Of a stretch of DNA of 64,000 nucleotides, positions 44,403-56,524 are shown piece by piece (position 1 is the stretch's first letter; the number at the start of each line of letters is the position of its first letter). The DNA is from Pardosa pseudoannulata. Taxonomy: Eukaryota; Arthropoda; Arachnida; Araneae; Lycosidae. Below the pieces are notes generated by a model that saw nothing but the letters and a program-made list of their open reading frames with translations, did not search any database and was not told where the DNA came from. The position numbers were made by a program, and so were the translations under genes. The stretch covers positions 57,871,940 to 57,935,939 of the forward strand of contig CM063498.1 of NCBI GenBank assembly GCA_032207245.1, in the 5' to 3' direction.

Positions 44403-44670
44403 AGTCACGGTAGCTCAGTCGGCAAAGGCAATACTCTCGTAACTGGAGGGTTGCGGGTTTGGAAATCGAGCCGGCGTAAGATCCACCGTGTTTGTTAATG
44501 GTGACTGTGGAATGTAAAATATGCCCAAGGTCACAATGTCCTCCAAGTTCTCAAATGATACCTCTGGGGGTGGCAGGCCAAGCCTATGCGTCTTCTGCTT
44601 GGTCCATGCTAAATTTCGAGAACCCACTTGAGGTTAGACGTTTTTTCACCCTAATGGATCTAGTAAGCGA
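44403..44670 (+). repeat. tRNA-derived SINE, family 2 (tRNA-Thr-like head)
   Basis: Head ACGGTAGCTCAGTCGGC (perfect A box TAGCTCAGTCGG), anticodon-arm-like CTCTCGTAACTGGAG (CGT anticodon, Thr-like), degenerate B box GGGTTTGGAAATC. Body includes GGGGTGGCAGGCCAAGCCT, shared with 3084-3300. Different from family 1 in head and body. 3' end uncertain. Confidence 0.65.
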
Positions 44671-44689
44671 AACTCACAATATGGACACT

Positions 44690-44803
44690 ACACTTTGTAC
44701 TCCTTTTAAAATACACACAATTTTTTATTTTGATTAGATGATGCGTCATTAGAGTGATCATTTTCACATTCCCTTCAAGGTTTAAACTTAGTTTCGTTTC
44801 TAA
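44690..44803 (+). repeat. Dispersed ~110-bp repeat, related to 47257-47362
   Basis: Shared blocks: CTTTTAAA.TAC, TTTTGATTA.A.GATGCGT and CATTCCCTTCAA.GTT. May be the 3' part of SINE family 2. Confidence 0.4.
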
Positions 44804-45099
44804 AGATAATAATGTTGTTTGAGCATTGTTCGAGAACAGGCAAACTAGAAAAGTTAACATCCTTATATTAATTTTTATTTTTTTCATAATAAATCGAAAT
44901 TTTTCGAGATTGCAATACTACCTTTACTTCGAAATCAGGGTTTCAACAGTTAAAAAAAATTCTATTGCATCTACATGTGAATCCATTAATATCATGTACG
45001 GTTGTATTGTTGTAGTTGACGACCGGTAGCAATATATTCGTTATATGGCAATGTTTCGTTATATAGAGTGAAGATCATATCCAACAAAACAGGTTCAGG

Positions 45100-45400
45100 C
45101 TCTACACCAGTCCTAAATACAAAATTTCGACATTCTACCTTTAATCGGTTTTTAGTCATGCGAAATGCAGCGTCGTGGCATAATATGATGCAGTGAGGCG
45201 GCTGCATCACTACAAAGGGACAGCAGTAGGCTTAAAACCGAAACATTTAAGGGGCGGCATTTTAAATAATTGCATCGTATTTAAAAAAAATCTACTGCAA
45301 GGTATTGGGTTGATGAATACATACATGCGTGTGCACAGATGTCACGTCGAAATCAGTCAAAATGCATTTAAGAATGGTCAAAATGGATAGTTAATGTTTC
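45100..45400 (+). repeat. Dispersed repeat related to 32870-33065
   Basis: See blocks CCTAAATACAAAATTTC and AATCAGTCAAAATGCATTTA, GGTCAAAATGGATA. Class unknown. Confidence 0.4.
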
Positions 45401-45741
45401 AAAGTTAAACTTTCCTTGAACATAGAAAAAATGAATATAGAAAGAATATAGAAAAAAATTCCTTTTCTTATCGATAGAGACTAGCCGCTTCTAGCCTAGA
45501 CTGATGTTCTCAATAAATAAATTTTATATTTATTTTAAATTTAAATTAGTTTATATATTGCATTGCATATCAGAAATAAAGCTAATTTTGAAATATTCAT
45601 ATTTGTTTTACTCTGTAAAATCATAAGTACTTAGATTTAAGACATTTATCAATATATATTTGGCACAAATTATTCGAGGATTAAATTGAAAGTTAGTACG
45701 AATTTTGTGCATGGAAGCAATGGAATAATATAAAGCAATTA

Positions 45742-45875
45742 GGGCTGGTTTCACCAAAGTCGTTTAACGCTAACAGCGATTAATCTCTGTTTAAACGGAG
45801 AATTGTGTCCTACCATTGGTTGGCGCCATGGGTTAATCGCGATTAGACGTTAAACGACTTTGGTGAGACCGGCCC
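45742..45875. mobile_element. PIF/Harbinger-type MITE, family M1 copy 1
   Basis: 134 bp with long inverted ends GGGCTGGTTTCACCAAAGTC and, inward from the right, GGGCCGGTCTCACCAAAGTC; flanked by TTA on both sides. Interior GCGATTAATCTCTGTTTAAA. TTA duplication suggests PIF/Harbinger. Confidence 0.85.
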
Positions 45876-45908
45876 TTAAGCGATTTCCAAAATATACAAT
45901 ATATAATA

Positions 45909-46224
45909 GAGCGATTTCATGCAACGTCATGAATAAATTTAATGCCCTTCCGATTCATTTTCATGTTTAAGATAGCCAATAGGTAACCTAAGGTGATTTG
46001 TCGCAGCAGGGCACATCTCAACTTATGACAATTCTGGCTTTAGTTTCAAACGAAAAGGCAGTTTATTACTTGTCTATTGGCTGCTGTAAACATGAAAATG
46101 AATGGGAAGGGCGTTATAGTAGTTCGTGACGTTGTGACAAATTGCTCTATAAGCTGCCATTCTAATTAAAATTAAAACCAGAAGTGTCATAAGTTGATAA
46201 ATGCACTGCTGAATGAAATCGCCC
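45909..46224. mobile_element. M2 MITE, outer copy (self-nested)
   Basis: Ends GAGCGATTTCATGCAACG and, inward from the right, GGGCGATTTCATTCAGCAG; flanked by TA (45907-45908; 46225-46226). Its middle is interrupted by another M2 element at 45991-46147. Removing the inner copy gives a unit like 22512-22668. Confidence 0.8.
45991..46147. mobile_element. M2 MITE, inner copy
   Basis: Starts AGGTGATTTGTCGCAGCAGG and ends GTTGTGACAAATTGCTC, flanked by TA on both sides. About 157 bp, same length as 22512-22668. Inserted into a TA of a pre-existing M2 element. Confidence 0.82.
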
Positions 46225-46226
46225 TA

Positions 46227-47760
46227 TTAATTGCGAAATATTTCATTTTAAGGAAAAGGATGTACATGGTATATAAATAAAATAAAATAAATGAAGATTT
46301 TAATTTATTTTCAGATAAATCTTGACGTCATAAATTATCACCTAAAAATTTATCGACATCGATTAAAAATGAAAATAACGTTAAAAGAATTCCTTTTACA
46401 GTTTATGAAGTATTAATGTTTTAATATAAGCTTAACACACCAAAAGAATATTATCTTGCGTATTTCAGGAAAAAGTCACCGTTATAACACGACTGCTAAT
46501 AATGAGAAAGAATATTCTCTCTCGTCTTTTTTTCGCCCGCTGCAAAGAAAATTTCTCTCTCATCAAATGTGTTATTCAAATGAAATCGTTTTCTAATTTT
46601 TCTAAACTCATCTCACAACTAGATATCTGCTTGACTTGTAAACGACTTCCCGAAGAGAAACCTAACTAGTATCCCGTAGAGCAAAAGCATCTCCCAAATC
46701 ATTAATTTCGACTTTGGTGGGTACATTCATATAACCTAGTACGTAGCTGGGTGTTGAATTTTTTATTTAACCGAAAGAGTTTTATTTCGACTCGTTAAAC
46801 TCTGTAATATCCCAGGCTTATTAAATCCAGGCTAGTAAAGGTATGTATCATTTGAAAGCATAGGGCTGATTCTAGATATTTAACCGCCAATATGAGAAAA
46901 TTAATCGAGGATTAAGTTGATTAAAATTATAGGATAAAAAATATATAAATTATGTAGTTAAAGAATGATATAATATAAAACATTTTAATGAGTCCGGTAT
47001 TTCAATATTTAATTAAACGCTAGATATTTTATATTAAATAAAATGATGCACACGATAATGCACTTAAATAATATGGAATAAGTAATGAAGTTATTTATTT
47101 TCACCTAAATCTTAACGACATAAATTATCATCGAAAAATTAATCACCTTCGAATGAATATAAAAATAACATTTGAAATAGAGGCATAAAAAAGTTTGTTA
47201 ATATATTTTAAAATTGCTAGCAGATTTACGAATAAAAAAAATTGATGTGAACATCACACGACTTCCTTGTATGTCTTTTAAATTACGCATTCAACTCTTT
47301 TTTTAATTTTGATTATAAGATGCGTTATCAGAATTATCATTCCCTTCAAAGTTCAAAGCAAAGAATATAGACTCAGGAAGAAGGGAAGTTGCCGTAGAGG
47401 TAATGTAAACACGCAAGCGAAAGAAGTGATCTCTAAGAGCCTTGATAGAAAAACTGCTTTAAGGCTTCTGCTCAGATGCAGTTTCTTCATTCCTCTTTTA
47501 AGTTGGGACTTGATTTCGTTTTTAAATCATATAGATTTTTAAAAATTCTTTGTCTATTATATACGTGAGGTATATTCTAATACGTACAGAATGTTTAAGT
47601 TAATTTTGTATTATGATCTAGATTTAATTTTCTGTTAAACAGATAGCTACAAATGGCGTTGAACATTAGTTCGACTAAGAAACTAGGGCTGCTACTCAGT
47701 GAGATCATACACACCACTAGATTATCTAATGATGTCACTAGAAGTGCATTTCGGCACGTT
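46227..47760. other. AT-rich DNA, nothing firm
   Basis: 47257-47362 carries the dispersed repeat shared with 44690-44803. A 77-codon plus-strand frame (47309-47542) has AGAG|GTAATG inside but no domain. No other features. Confidence 0.35.
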
Positions 47761-47764
47761 GGGT

Positions 47765-47945
47765 TACAAGGGAGTACGCAAGGAGGGTGTTTAGGGGTTT
47801 AAAAACCCCACTTGAGCTCAGACAAAATGGCAAAAATAAGAAATTTAGTAGAAATTATGAGGGCTGTTATTTTTTAGAATCATGAACCCCTTCTTGAAAA
47901 TTATGAACCCCCCCCCCTTGAAAAAATTCTGCTTACGCCACTGTT
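47765..47945. repeat. Possible MITE-like insertion
   Basis: Right end, read inward, CAGTGGCGTAAGCAGAATTT with a G-rich run, a motif common at MITE ends; left end GGAGTACGCAAGGAGGG is a weak partner. TSD not found. Confidence 0.3.
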
Positions 47946-48069
47946 TAGTTATGTCGAAAATGGGAGCTTTTGCTACTCTAGAGGGGATTTTCGTCATAAT
48001 GACGTAGCCAGTCGGAAAAATCGACTATTCCGATCGTTTAAAGTCCCTGTGAGTAGCAGCTGTGAATAC

Positions 48070-48354
48070 GGTCTCACCAGAGTCAACGGCTAACCGGAAT
48101 TAATCCCTGTTTAAACGGAGAATTCCGTGCCACCATAAGGCGATTTCACGCAGCAGGGCACATCTCAACTTATGACAATTCTGGCTTTAGTTTTAAACGA
48201 AAGGGCAGTTTATTGTTTGCCTATTGGCTGTTGTAAACATGAAAATAAATGGGAAGACCATTATAGTAGTTCGTGACGTAGCTCGAAACTGCTCTATTGG
48301 TTGGCGTTATGGTTAATCGGGGTTAGTCGTTAAACGACTTTGGTGAGACCATCC
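48070..48354. mobile_element. M1 MITE copy 2, interrupted by an M2 MITE
   Basis: Ends GGTCTCACCAGAGTCAACGG and ..GTTAAACGACTTTGGTGAGA as in 45742-45875; core AATTAATCCCTGTTTAAACG. An M2 element (48138-48294) sits between CCACCA and TTGGTTGGCG, which are adjacent in the other copies. Confidence 0.82.
48138..48294. mobile_element. M2 MITE nested in M1
   Basis: AGGCGATTTCACGCAGCAGG to GCTCGAAACTGCTC, 157 bp, TA on each side (48136-48137; 48295-48296). Same family as 22512-22668. Confidence 0.82.
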
Positions 48355-48405
48355 CAAGTTTGTATCATTCTTTAGAGCAGATGGTGATTTGTAGTTCCCG
48401 CTTTG

Positions 48406-48572
48406 TGACGTCACTATGCCAAGACTTACCCAGTAACAATTGAAACAGCAGCAGATGTTGATCACACAGACGGAGGGGTTTACTCTGGACGTTGCGAATC
48501 GGTCCGAACGTTTGTTGTAACTTTGAAGTCAGTTTGATCGTCTATTCGCATAATGTCCGCAAGCTGACGTCA
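48406..48572. promoter_or_regulatory. Two full CRE palindromes (TGACGTCA) 150 bp apart
   Basis: TGACGTCA at 48406-48413 and 48565-48572 in a moderately CpG-containing segment between MITEs. Full palindromic CREs are uncommon by chance, but no gene start nearby is convincing (a weak frame begins at 48899). Confidence 0.35.
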
Positions 48573-48614
48573 AAGGAATAGCAACGTCCAAAGTAAGGAG
48601 CGGAGACTCTTTTA

Positions 48615-48714
48615 AGGGCTGGTCTTACCAAAGTCGTTTAACGGCTAATCGCGATTAATCTCTGTTTGAACGGAGAATGGTGTCCCACCATTGGTTGGCG
48701 CTATGGGTTAATCG
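48615..48714. mobile_element. M1 MITE copy 3, right-truncated
   Basis: AGGGCTGGTCTTACCAAAGTC to ATGGGTTAATCGC; the right terminal repeat is missing after about 48714. Confidence 0.8.
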
Positions 48715-50033
48715 CTACGGGCTTTCAGAACATGGTAAACCCTCTTGCTACGTCACTGTCAATGTTTGCGGAAATTATGCCGAAAAATAATTGAAAATGT
48801 GTAATTTTGGGAAATGTGTTGCATTTTTTTCAACTATAACTGTCACTATAATTTTGCTTTGTACCTTTATCATCGTACCGCCTTAGTACAAGCCGAAAAT
48901 GTCGTCTGCAGAAATAAAACGAGTAGTGTTAACAGTTGTTCGTCAGAATAAGATTCAAGTAACGCTTTTTTTTTCTTCTCCGTTGGTTCCTTTTCAGACA
49001 TTCTGTGTTCACACTGTGAATCCAAGGCGTGCATCGAATGTCAGCTTCCGCAACGGAATCGCCTTAATTGAGCCCGTGACGGGCTAGCGCAAGCATAAAT
49101 TCCGATTATACGGGATGAGCCATGTTGGGGTCTTTCACCCTGGCGTCTTTCACTTTTCGTTTTGCATTCATCTCGCGCCCGTTAGCCTTCGGCGATTCCC
49201 TTAGATGGATGATTTTGCTCTCAAACATGCAAATATCGACGTAAAGGAGGGCGGATCGGGAATGCAACGCAAAACAAGTGTAAATATTTGTTGAGAGGCG
49301 ATGGTAGGTTTGTAGTATTTATTATTCATAAAGAAATGATGATTCGGAAACTTGGAATATGGATGTTATCAATTAAAAAATATAGATATATCGCAGTTAA
49401 ATTGCTCGCTCTGGATATTATCTGCTGAAATCATGAAAACCAAATTTCTCATATCATTATTCTAACATTCCCTATGCCGAAGGGGAGAATCAAAGAAAAA
49501 ATTTCCAGTTATTTTTATCTGATTAGTTTTTATTGTTTTCTTACCGAATTTATGCACAAGGCCGGAAGGACAACGCACCCTTTATACACGCACGCAGTAA
49601 AAAATCGCGGGGGTGCAAAAATACTCAGACAAAATGAGAAACAAAAATCTCTCTAAACTTCTTTTACTAACTCTACCAATAAATGTTGCATCCGTGAAAT
49701 TACTTAAATAATTTATTTAGTTAACTTAAATTATTTATTTAGTTTTTTAAATTAGAAAAACTAAATTAATAACTATTGGGGAATAACAATATCTTAAACA
49801 ATATTATTACACCTCGATGTATTAAGAACGGAGTATAAACTCAGTAACAGTTTAGATGTTTCTGAATTCATTTAAAAATTCTCTGAACCAAAATTTCTTT
49901 AAAAAATTCGTCTGAATTACATACCTATTCACTAATTGTTTTTAAATGAAATATTTTAAGTGAAATGTTATAAGTATTCGTGCTAATTAGAATTATGGTG
50001 TTGTCTTTTGGAAGCTCATTAAATATAAAACAA
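48715..50033. other. Unassigned; locally CpG-containing to 49300, then AT-rich
   Basis: A 62-codon frame at 48899-49087 begins with a reasonable context (GCCGAAAATG) but no domain; a 39-bp GT..AG stretch inside it is too short for a normal intron. Otherwise nothing. Confidence 0.3.
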
Positions 50034-50234
<201 letters not shown>

Positions 50235-50639
50235 GGACTCTCATAGAAGTCAGCACTCCAATACGCTCACAAATTTTTTATTTCAGGATTTAAGCAGAGA
50301 AAGAAATGGCTACGCCATCAGTTTCATTTTCTTTGTTCTATTAGCACAGGAAAACAGTGTGGAAATACCTGCAGCCCAGATCCACTAGCCAAAGTGTCTA
50401 ACTGTTGCCTACTTAATATCTTTTTTTTTTTTTTTTTTCGAGACATAATCCTGGGCCTGTATTGTTTTCACTGTACTCTTCCGCTGACACTCACACGTCT
50501 ACTGATTGAAGTAATGTGATGAGGCGATTTAGATCTGTTATAAAATTTATTCATTCATACAACAAGTAAAATGTTCGAGATCTAAATCTCACCTCATCAC
50601 ATCTTTGTAAAGAGATGGAGGACCATAAAATTTCTATTC

Positions 50640-51180
50640 AACGGATATGTTTGTCTTGTACGGTGGTCTCGGGCGGGGTTCTGATCCCAGTCCCAGATTA
50701 GAATCCCGTCTCCGTACTTGACATTAAATAAGAATGTACCTTTGTGGAGTATTTATGAGTCCCTAAGGGACAGTGCCCAATTAGAAGGGATAAGGTTTGG
50801 CACGTTGGCGGTCTCAAGGCGGGGTTGAAGCAGGCCAATGAAATCCTTACAACTATCCCGATTGGAAGACAAGAAGGAGGAGGGGACAAGGTTGAAATAA
50901 TAAAATATCAAAAATCTAAAAAGATGAGATGATATTCGGAGGTCCCAGAGAAGAGGTTCGGAGGTCCCAAAAGAAGGTGTTCGAAAGTCGGGAGTCCAGT
51001 CGGGTCCGACGGAAGAGATTCGTGAGTCCAGAGGAGAAGGTGCTCGATAGTCCAGACTAGGGGAGTCCAGCCAAGTCCGACAGGAAGTGTTCCTGCACCA
51101 AATAGTACGACCGCACCCCAAAGACTCAGGAGGAAGCCCCTGACGAGACCGACGGATGATATATAGATTCCCTCTCCTGA
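50640..51180. repeat. GC-richer region with imperfect minisatellite (50935-51086)
   Basis: Units of ~23-46 bp: TTCGGAGGTCCCAGAGAAGA, TTCGGAGGTCCCAAAAGAAG, TTCG..AGTCCAG..GTCCGAC.GAAG, TTCGTGAGTCCAGAGGAGAA, CTCGATAGTCCAG..AAGTCCGACAGGAAGTG. The 122-codon minus frame across it is repetitive and unrecognised. May be the leader or UTR of an LTR element. Confidence 0.55.
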
Positions 51181-51700
51181 TCAGCCATAGATACCCTTCA
51201 ACCAGAAGTGTTCCGGGCCCAACATTTTAGACCCACAAAGGTACCCCCATTTTGCATACATTTTTGAAATCGAGATTAGGTCCTCTAGCTATTTACAAAA
51301 TTTCTTAAATATATAACATTTGTCAGAACGAATTTAGAAGATGTTGACAAAGCTTACTTATGAAAATTAACATCATTAAATTAGCATTAGCATTGTTTGT
51401 ACATAGATGTATATATATGTTAATAAATTTATTTTTTTTAATATTAAGCTAGTCTCGGTTGCTGTCAATTTAGCTGTTAGTTTATTTTTATATTTATGTC
51501 TGTAGTTTCTCAGAACCTGTGGTTAAATTTAGTACAAAAATACTTAACACAACGCAATTAAAAATAAATTACCACTATACATTTGATCACAGGTTGATAC
51601 TCAAATATAAACGAGGACTACACGACAAGTAATATTAATTAGTTCTATGTGTTTTTGGCAATAATTCTCTTAAATTTCATTCCCAATTTACAAACCTAGC

Positions 51701-52030
<330 letters not shown>

Positions 52031-52221
52031 GACAGCGTGTATCTCCTTTTTATTTGGAATTAAAAGTTCAGGTGTGACATTAATACTTGTCCCAGTGTCG
52101 ATGGTGGTCAATACTCTCACTCGATGTAATTGAATATCGACCTGAACAAACGGTCAGGAGTTAAAAGTCCGTCTCTGTTGATAAGGAGGTTTATCACGAA
52201 ATTGTCTCTGTGGCTGGTGGC
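52031..52221 (-). pseudogene. Retroelement gag-end / aspartic protease relic
   Basis: Minus-strand frame with a basic, glutamine-rich stretch (GHQPQRQFRDKPPYQQRR), one internal TGA (52154-52156), then RVRVLTTIDTGTSINVTPEL. IDTGTS is the catalytic motif of retroviral-type aspartic proteases, here in the right place after a gag-like basic tail. It ends at TAG (52028-52030). No RT nearby. Could be from a Ty3 or BEL element. Inactive. Confidence 0.55.
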
Positions 52222-52451
52222 CTATAGTAATTTCTTCCAGGATATGCAGGAGGGTAGCTCCTTCTTTCGATGACATGTCTTTCCAATCGATGACTGTCGG
52301 GATGCGGGGACCTGTATTCGAAAGTCAGATATTCTCTGTCTTGATGCAATGATGGAGCAGCTCGCGGAGAGGCTCAAAGGCTAAGTCTGACTCTGGAAAT
52401 AGCTAATGGATTCAATAAATAACAACCGGGAGTTGCAATCTTCAGATGCTG

Positions 52452-52456
<5 letters not shown>

Positions 52457-52514
<58 letters not shown>

Positions 52515-52558
52515 TATATATATCTATATATATATATATATAATATATATATATATAT

Positions 52559-52610
<52 letters not shown>
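52457..52610. repeat. (TA)n microsatellite, ~155 bp
   Basis: Imperfect TA tract; right edge abuts TGAGCCGCTCAGAAG. Confidence 0.97.
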
Positions 52611-52614
<4 letters not shown>

Positions 52615-53828
52615 CCGCTCAGAAGCCAATGCGGTTAAGTCCATTTGATATTTTCTGGTTTTTGGAAATTTTGATGAAATAAATAATAATCTTCTTAGTT
52701 ATTAAAGGATTTACTCGTTGGTTACATTTTCTGGGTTATACAGCCCTTTTTATAATAGCTTCTGAATATATTGTATAATAATTTCAGAAGCCATTGTGAA
52801 TAAGTCCACCTTTTATCAATATTTTTTTTTGCATAAACTTTGAAATAAAAATTAAATTCTTCTTCTTTCGATATTTGTTGGTAACACTGAAAAACATAAA
52901 CATAAAACTTATGACAATAAATGTTATATTATTATTTTTACATAAATTTCTTATCTTTTTCAGCTGCCAAAAGGTATAAGTAATAAAATTTTTAAGATGC
53001 TGTCATTATTTCAATAAATACTTACGTTTTTTATTTACACATCCTGTACATATCTTGTTTTTTTGCAGAGTTTACACCGAAAAAAGACTTTTGTAACAAA
53101 TGTACTTCGCCACAGCACCGTGCTGCCACCTATGTAAAAACACACACGAAAAAAAGAAGACTTCCCCAAAACAGTTGGCCTTACGGACTTCGGAGGCGCT
53201 GCATCCCTTTGACCTCCCCAGGTTCTAATTGTATTAACTATTTTGAATTATGTAGATTTGGTTTGTTTAACTTTATTTTTTTGTTTATTATTTTTGTGTG
53301 CAAGCTAATATTTTATGTTATTAAACTTTATTTGCACTGTAAAGATGTTTTTTTATCGAACCCCACCCTCACAAATATAGCTTAGCTACAAAAATTTGGC
53401 TCCCAACGTGGGACCTTCCAGTCCTTAAGACCAGCTCGATTTTTTCAGCATTTATTTTATTAAGGAAAAGTCTTCATCCTGAAGAGTGACTACAAGAATT
53501 TTTGTATTTTCATCCTGAAAACTGATTCCTCGGTGAAAGGAAAGATAAGTTCCGTTTTCGTTATGTCGTTATCATCATGATACTCGAAATAGCTTTTAAA
53601 AGCTGAAATTAAAATTAGTTCACTGGGATCACCCTGATCCAGACAAATTTAATTTTATTAAGTCATCCCGACTTTAAAATAAAAGATTTTTTTTTTATCG
53701 AACCCCACCCTCACAAATATAGCTTAGCCACACTTTATACACTTTTCTAATTAAATTAATAAACCAAGAATTTTAAAAACTATTGTATCAAAAAACATTA
53801 ATTTTCTCAATTTTTGTCTTCTGAGCGG

Positions 53829-53832
<4 letters not shown>
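52611..53832. mobile_element. Element with exact 15-bp inverted ends inside a (TA)n tract
   Basis: TGAGCCGCTCAGAAG at 52611-52625 and its exact reverse complement at 53818-53832, each joined directly to a long (TA)n. 1,222 bp. A subterminal motif (CAGAAGCCA.TG..TAAGTCCA) occurs at 52618-52648 and again at 52785-52815. The interior also holds an LTR-type unit (53092-53732). A TA target is likely but cannot be proven within (TA)n. Confidence 0.55.
53092..53732 (+). mobile_element. Deleted LTR element: 5' LTR, PBS and LTR 3' end
   Basis: TGTAACAAATGTACTTCGCC..CTTAGCTACA (53092-53390, TG..CA, ~299 bp) followed by a primer-binding-like TGGCTCCCAACGTGGGACC (53397-53415). The last 47 bp of the LTR (ATCGAACCCCACCCTCACAA..) are repeated at 53685-53732 with one or two differences, so a leader of ~290 bp is bracketed by LTR 3' ends. 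Coding region lost. Confidence 0.65.
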
Positions 53833-54104
<272 letters not shown>

Positions 54105-54144
54105 CTTTAAAGTTGCTTTTCACTCTTAAAGGTGCTTTCAGCAC

Positions 54145-54230
54145 TTCATTGTATGAGACCTGTTGGACTATTGAGACCGGAACTTACAGTTTAAAGCCGA
54201 TTCTGAACTATTACAAATGTTCAAGCCAGA
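54145..54230 (-). repeat. tRNA-derived SINE, family 1, fragment
   Basis: ATTGAGACCGGAACTTACAG, TTTAAAGCCGATTCTGAAC and AAATGTTCAAGCC match the complement of the family body. No head or tail. Confidence 0.7.
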
Positions 54231-55745
54231 AGTAATTTCTACACTGAAAGGGGAGTTCCAAATATTAAAACAGTTATTAAGGAATATAACTATATATAAA
54301 TGGATGTAAAGAAATTTAGATATGTTTTACATGCTCTTCAGTTTTTATTGTGGAAAATTTTCCAAAAAGTATTAAAATCCGTCGACTTTGCTTCTGTACG
54401 TGTAATGTAGAAGTGATAATGTAGTACGTGTAATGTAGAAGGTACTTGATAGTACATTTGTGATGTATCATTTACGTAAATATTAAAAAAAAACTTTTTA
54501 TAAAAAAAATCTTCATTTCTTAGAATCAAAACAATAATAATTATCTTATTTTTTAGTGTATCTTACACGTTTTAAGAAAAATAATTTTTATGTTCTTAAT
54601 ATAAATATTTAAGAGCGCGGAATTAGACTAGGAGAAATTGGTTCAATCAGTTCATGTATGGTTCTGTCTAATCTCTTCGAACTAAATAGGGAAACAAAAT
54701 TCCCCACTCGTCCATCACGCCTTCGTCCTAATGCCATGATGGATAGGTGGTGTACGAGTCAGCTCTGAAGATTACGGACAATAATCGTATCTTGTTGATA
54801 GATTTTTTTCAATTTTAACTCACATCATTTAACCAATAATTTACTCTTCACACCGAATAAGCCTAAAAAAAGAGAGAGAGAGAAAAAATATCTGTGGGAA
54901 AAGAATGAGTCCCTCAGATCCTCAATTTTGTTCTAAAAGGCTTTTTTGCTCCCGTGAGCAGTGTAATGGCTTTCTTGGATCAGGAATTATTGGTTCCGTT
55001 TAAGTGGTATAATACTTAGAAATAAATCGATAAAGAGATTTAGGTTTCGTCAGTTCCAAATAAAAACAGTGTTGGTTTGTGAGACGGGTAGGTTTAGATC
55101 CGATGACTTTATAATTCGACCACCCTTGTAAAATTTAGATTATTAACTCATTCACATCCGAACTATTTACGTCGAATCTATGAATATCTATGAAAGTTCG
55201 TAATAGGCATCGATGAATACCTCAAACCTATGTTATTATGGATCTTCGTGTTTAAAATTGTTCAAAATGCTATATTTCTGTATATTTTCATCTCCAAATT
55301 TTGCTAAATTCAGTGTTTCAATGTGTTTTAAATAGTATTATTTGGGATTTTTCTTCACATTTTAATCTGCTAAAAATTGTACAAAATGTTAGATTTCGTT
55401 ACCTTTGAATTTATGGGAAGCATGTATTTTCTGCCATTTTATTATTTGGTGATGATAAAAAAAAATCGCCAAATATATCACTAATTATATATCTCGAAAT
55501 TATAGTAGTCAAGACTGTAAAAAAATTAAAAATAATTAAATTAATAGATTTTAAAAAAAAACTATGGATGCAGGGTACGACATGCTAGATGAGCATCTGT
55601 TCCCTATTCATCACAATTTAAGTTCAATTCTCAATTTAAAAAAAAAAAAAAAAAAATTCCTGTGCGAAACTTGAAAAATTATAAAATGTGTATACAAGAT
55701 GGCAAAATTATAAATAAAAATATTAAATACTTTGTCACCCCTTTT
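54231..55745. other. AT-rich DNA, nothing recognised
   Basis: A GC-richer stretch 54650-54780 has no open frame of note. Confidence 0.4.
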
Positions 55746-55748
55746 TCA

Positions 55749-56178
55749 ACTCCTCTTCTTAGCCCACTCTCCTGTTTCTAATCATGGATCTTGTTGGTGC
55801 TTCAACCACATTTGGCGAAATTGGCGTGCTTGCAGCGTGGCGTTTGAAATCTGGCGAGGGGATCGTAACTCAACAAATTGATACATAAACAAAAACAACA
55901 TTTTGAGGAAAAATTTTACAAAAATTGAATATTTAAAATCTAATTGAATTAACAAAGAAAACACAAAGGAAACACATAACATTCATACTAAATAGACTGA
56001 AACATTCACTTAATCACAAATTAAATAAACTGAGTGTGATTTTCATCACAAATTTGTGATTTAGTGTAAATTGTAAAATTAATTTAAACAAAAAAAAAAA
56101 AAAAGAAAACTGTATTTTGAGTGGAGGTTGAAGAGGAGTTGTAAAATTGAAAATTTTTTTTCAAATCTCTTATTTAAG
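55749..56178. repeat. ~430-bp direct repeat, copy 1
   Basis: CAACTCCTCTTCTTAGCCC to ..CAAATCTCTTATTT, nearly identical to 56525-56983. The unit itself has inverted ends (CAACTCCTCTTC near the left; GAAGAGGAGTTG near 56141), suggesting a transposon-like unit plus constant 3' flank. A minus-strand 66-codon frame is present in both copies but unrecognised. Confidence 0.75.
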
Positions 56179-56524
56179 AAAAGAAATAAATCAAACCTGT
56201 ACGGATGTAGTGAATATCCCATTCTATCATAGGGTGAAGACCGCATAAAGAAACCTTAAAATGCAAGTTATCGCTTATACATCTAGAACTTCTATGTGGC
56301 TTCAAATTTGATTTAATTCACGATAACAGTGGGTAGCACGAGATTAAAAAGTGAGTGTCTCAGATCAGATAAAGAAGTAAATACAACATCAAAACACTGT
56401 GTTGCATTTTATTATCTCTTTGCTACTAACAATTTTTAAGTAACAACACGTGTTGCTGCTAACAGTACGTAAAATGTTAATATAAGTATAATTTATCATC
56501 TAAATGCACTGTTTTGTTTTATTC

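Noticed and set aside
48899..49087. Start of a plus-strand gene with a 39-bp intron
   Set aside because: Intron implausibly short, peptide unrecognised and no downstream exon.
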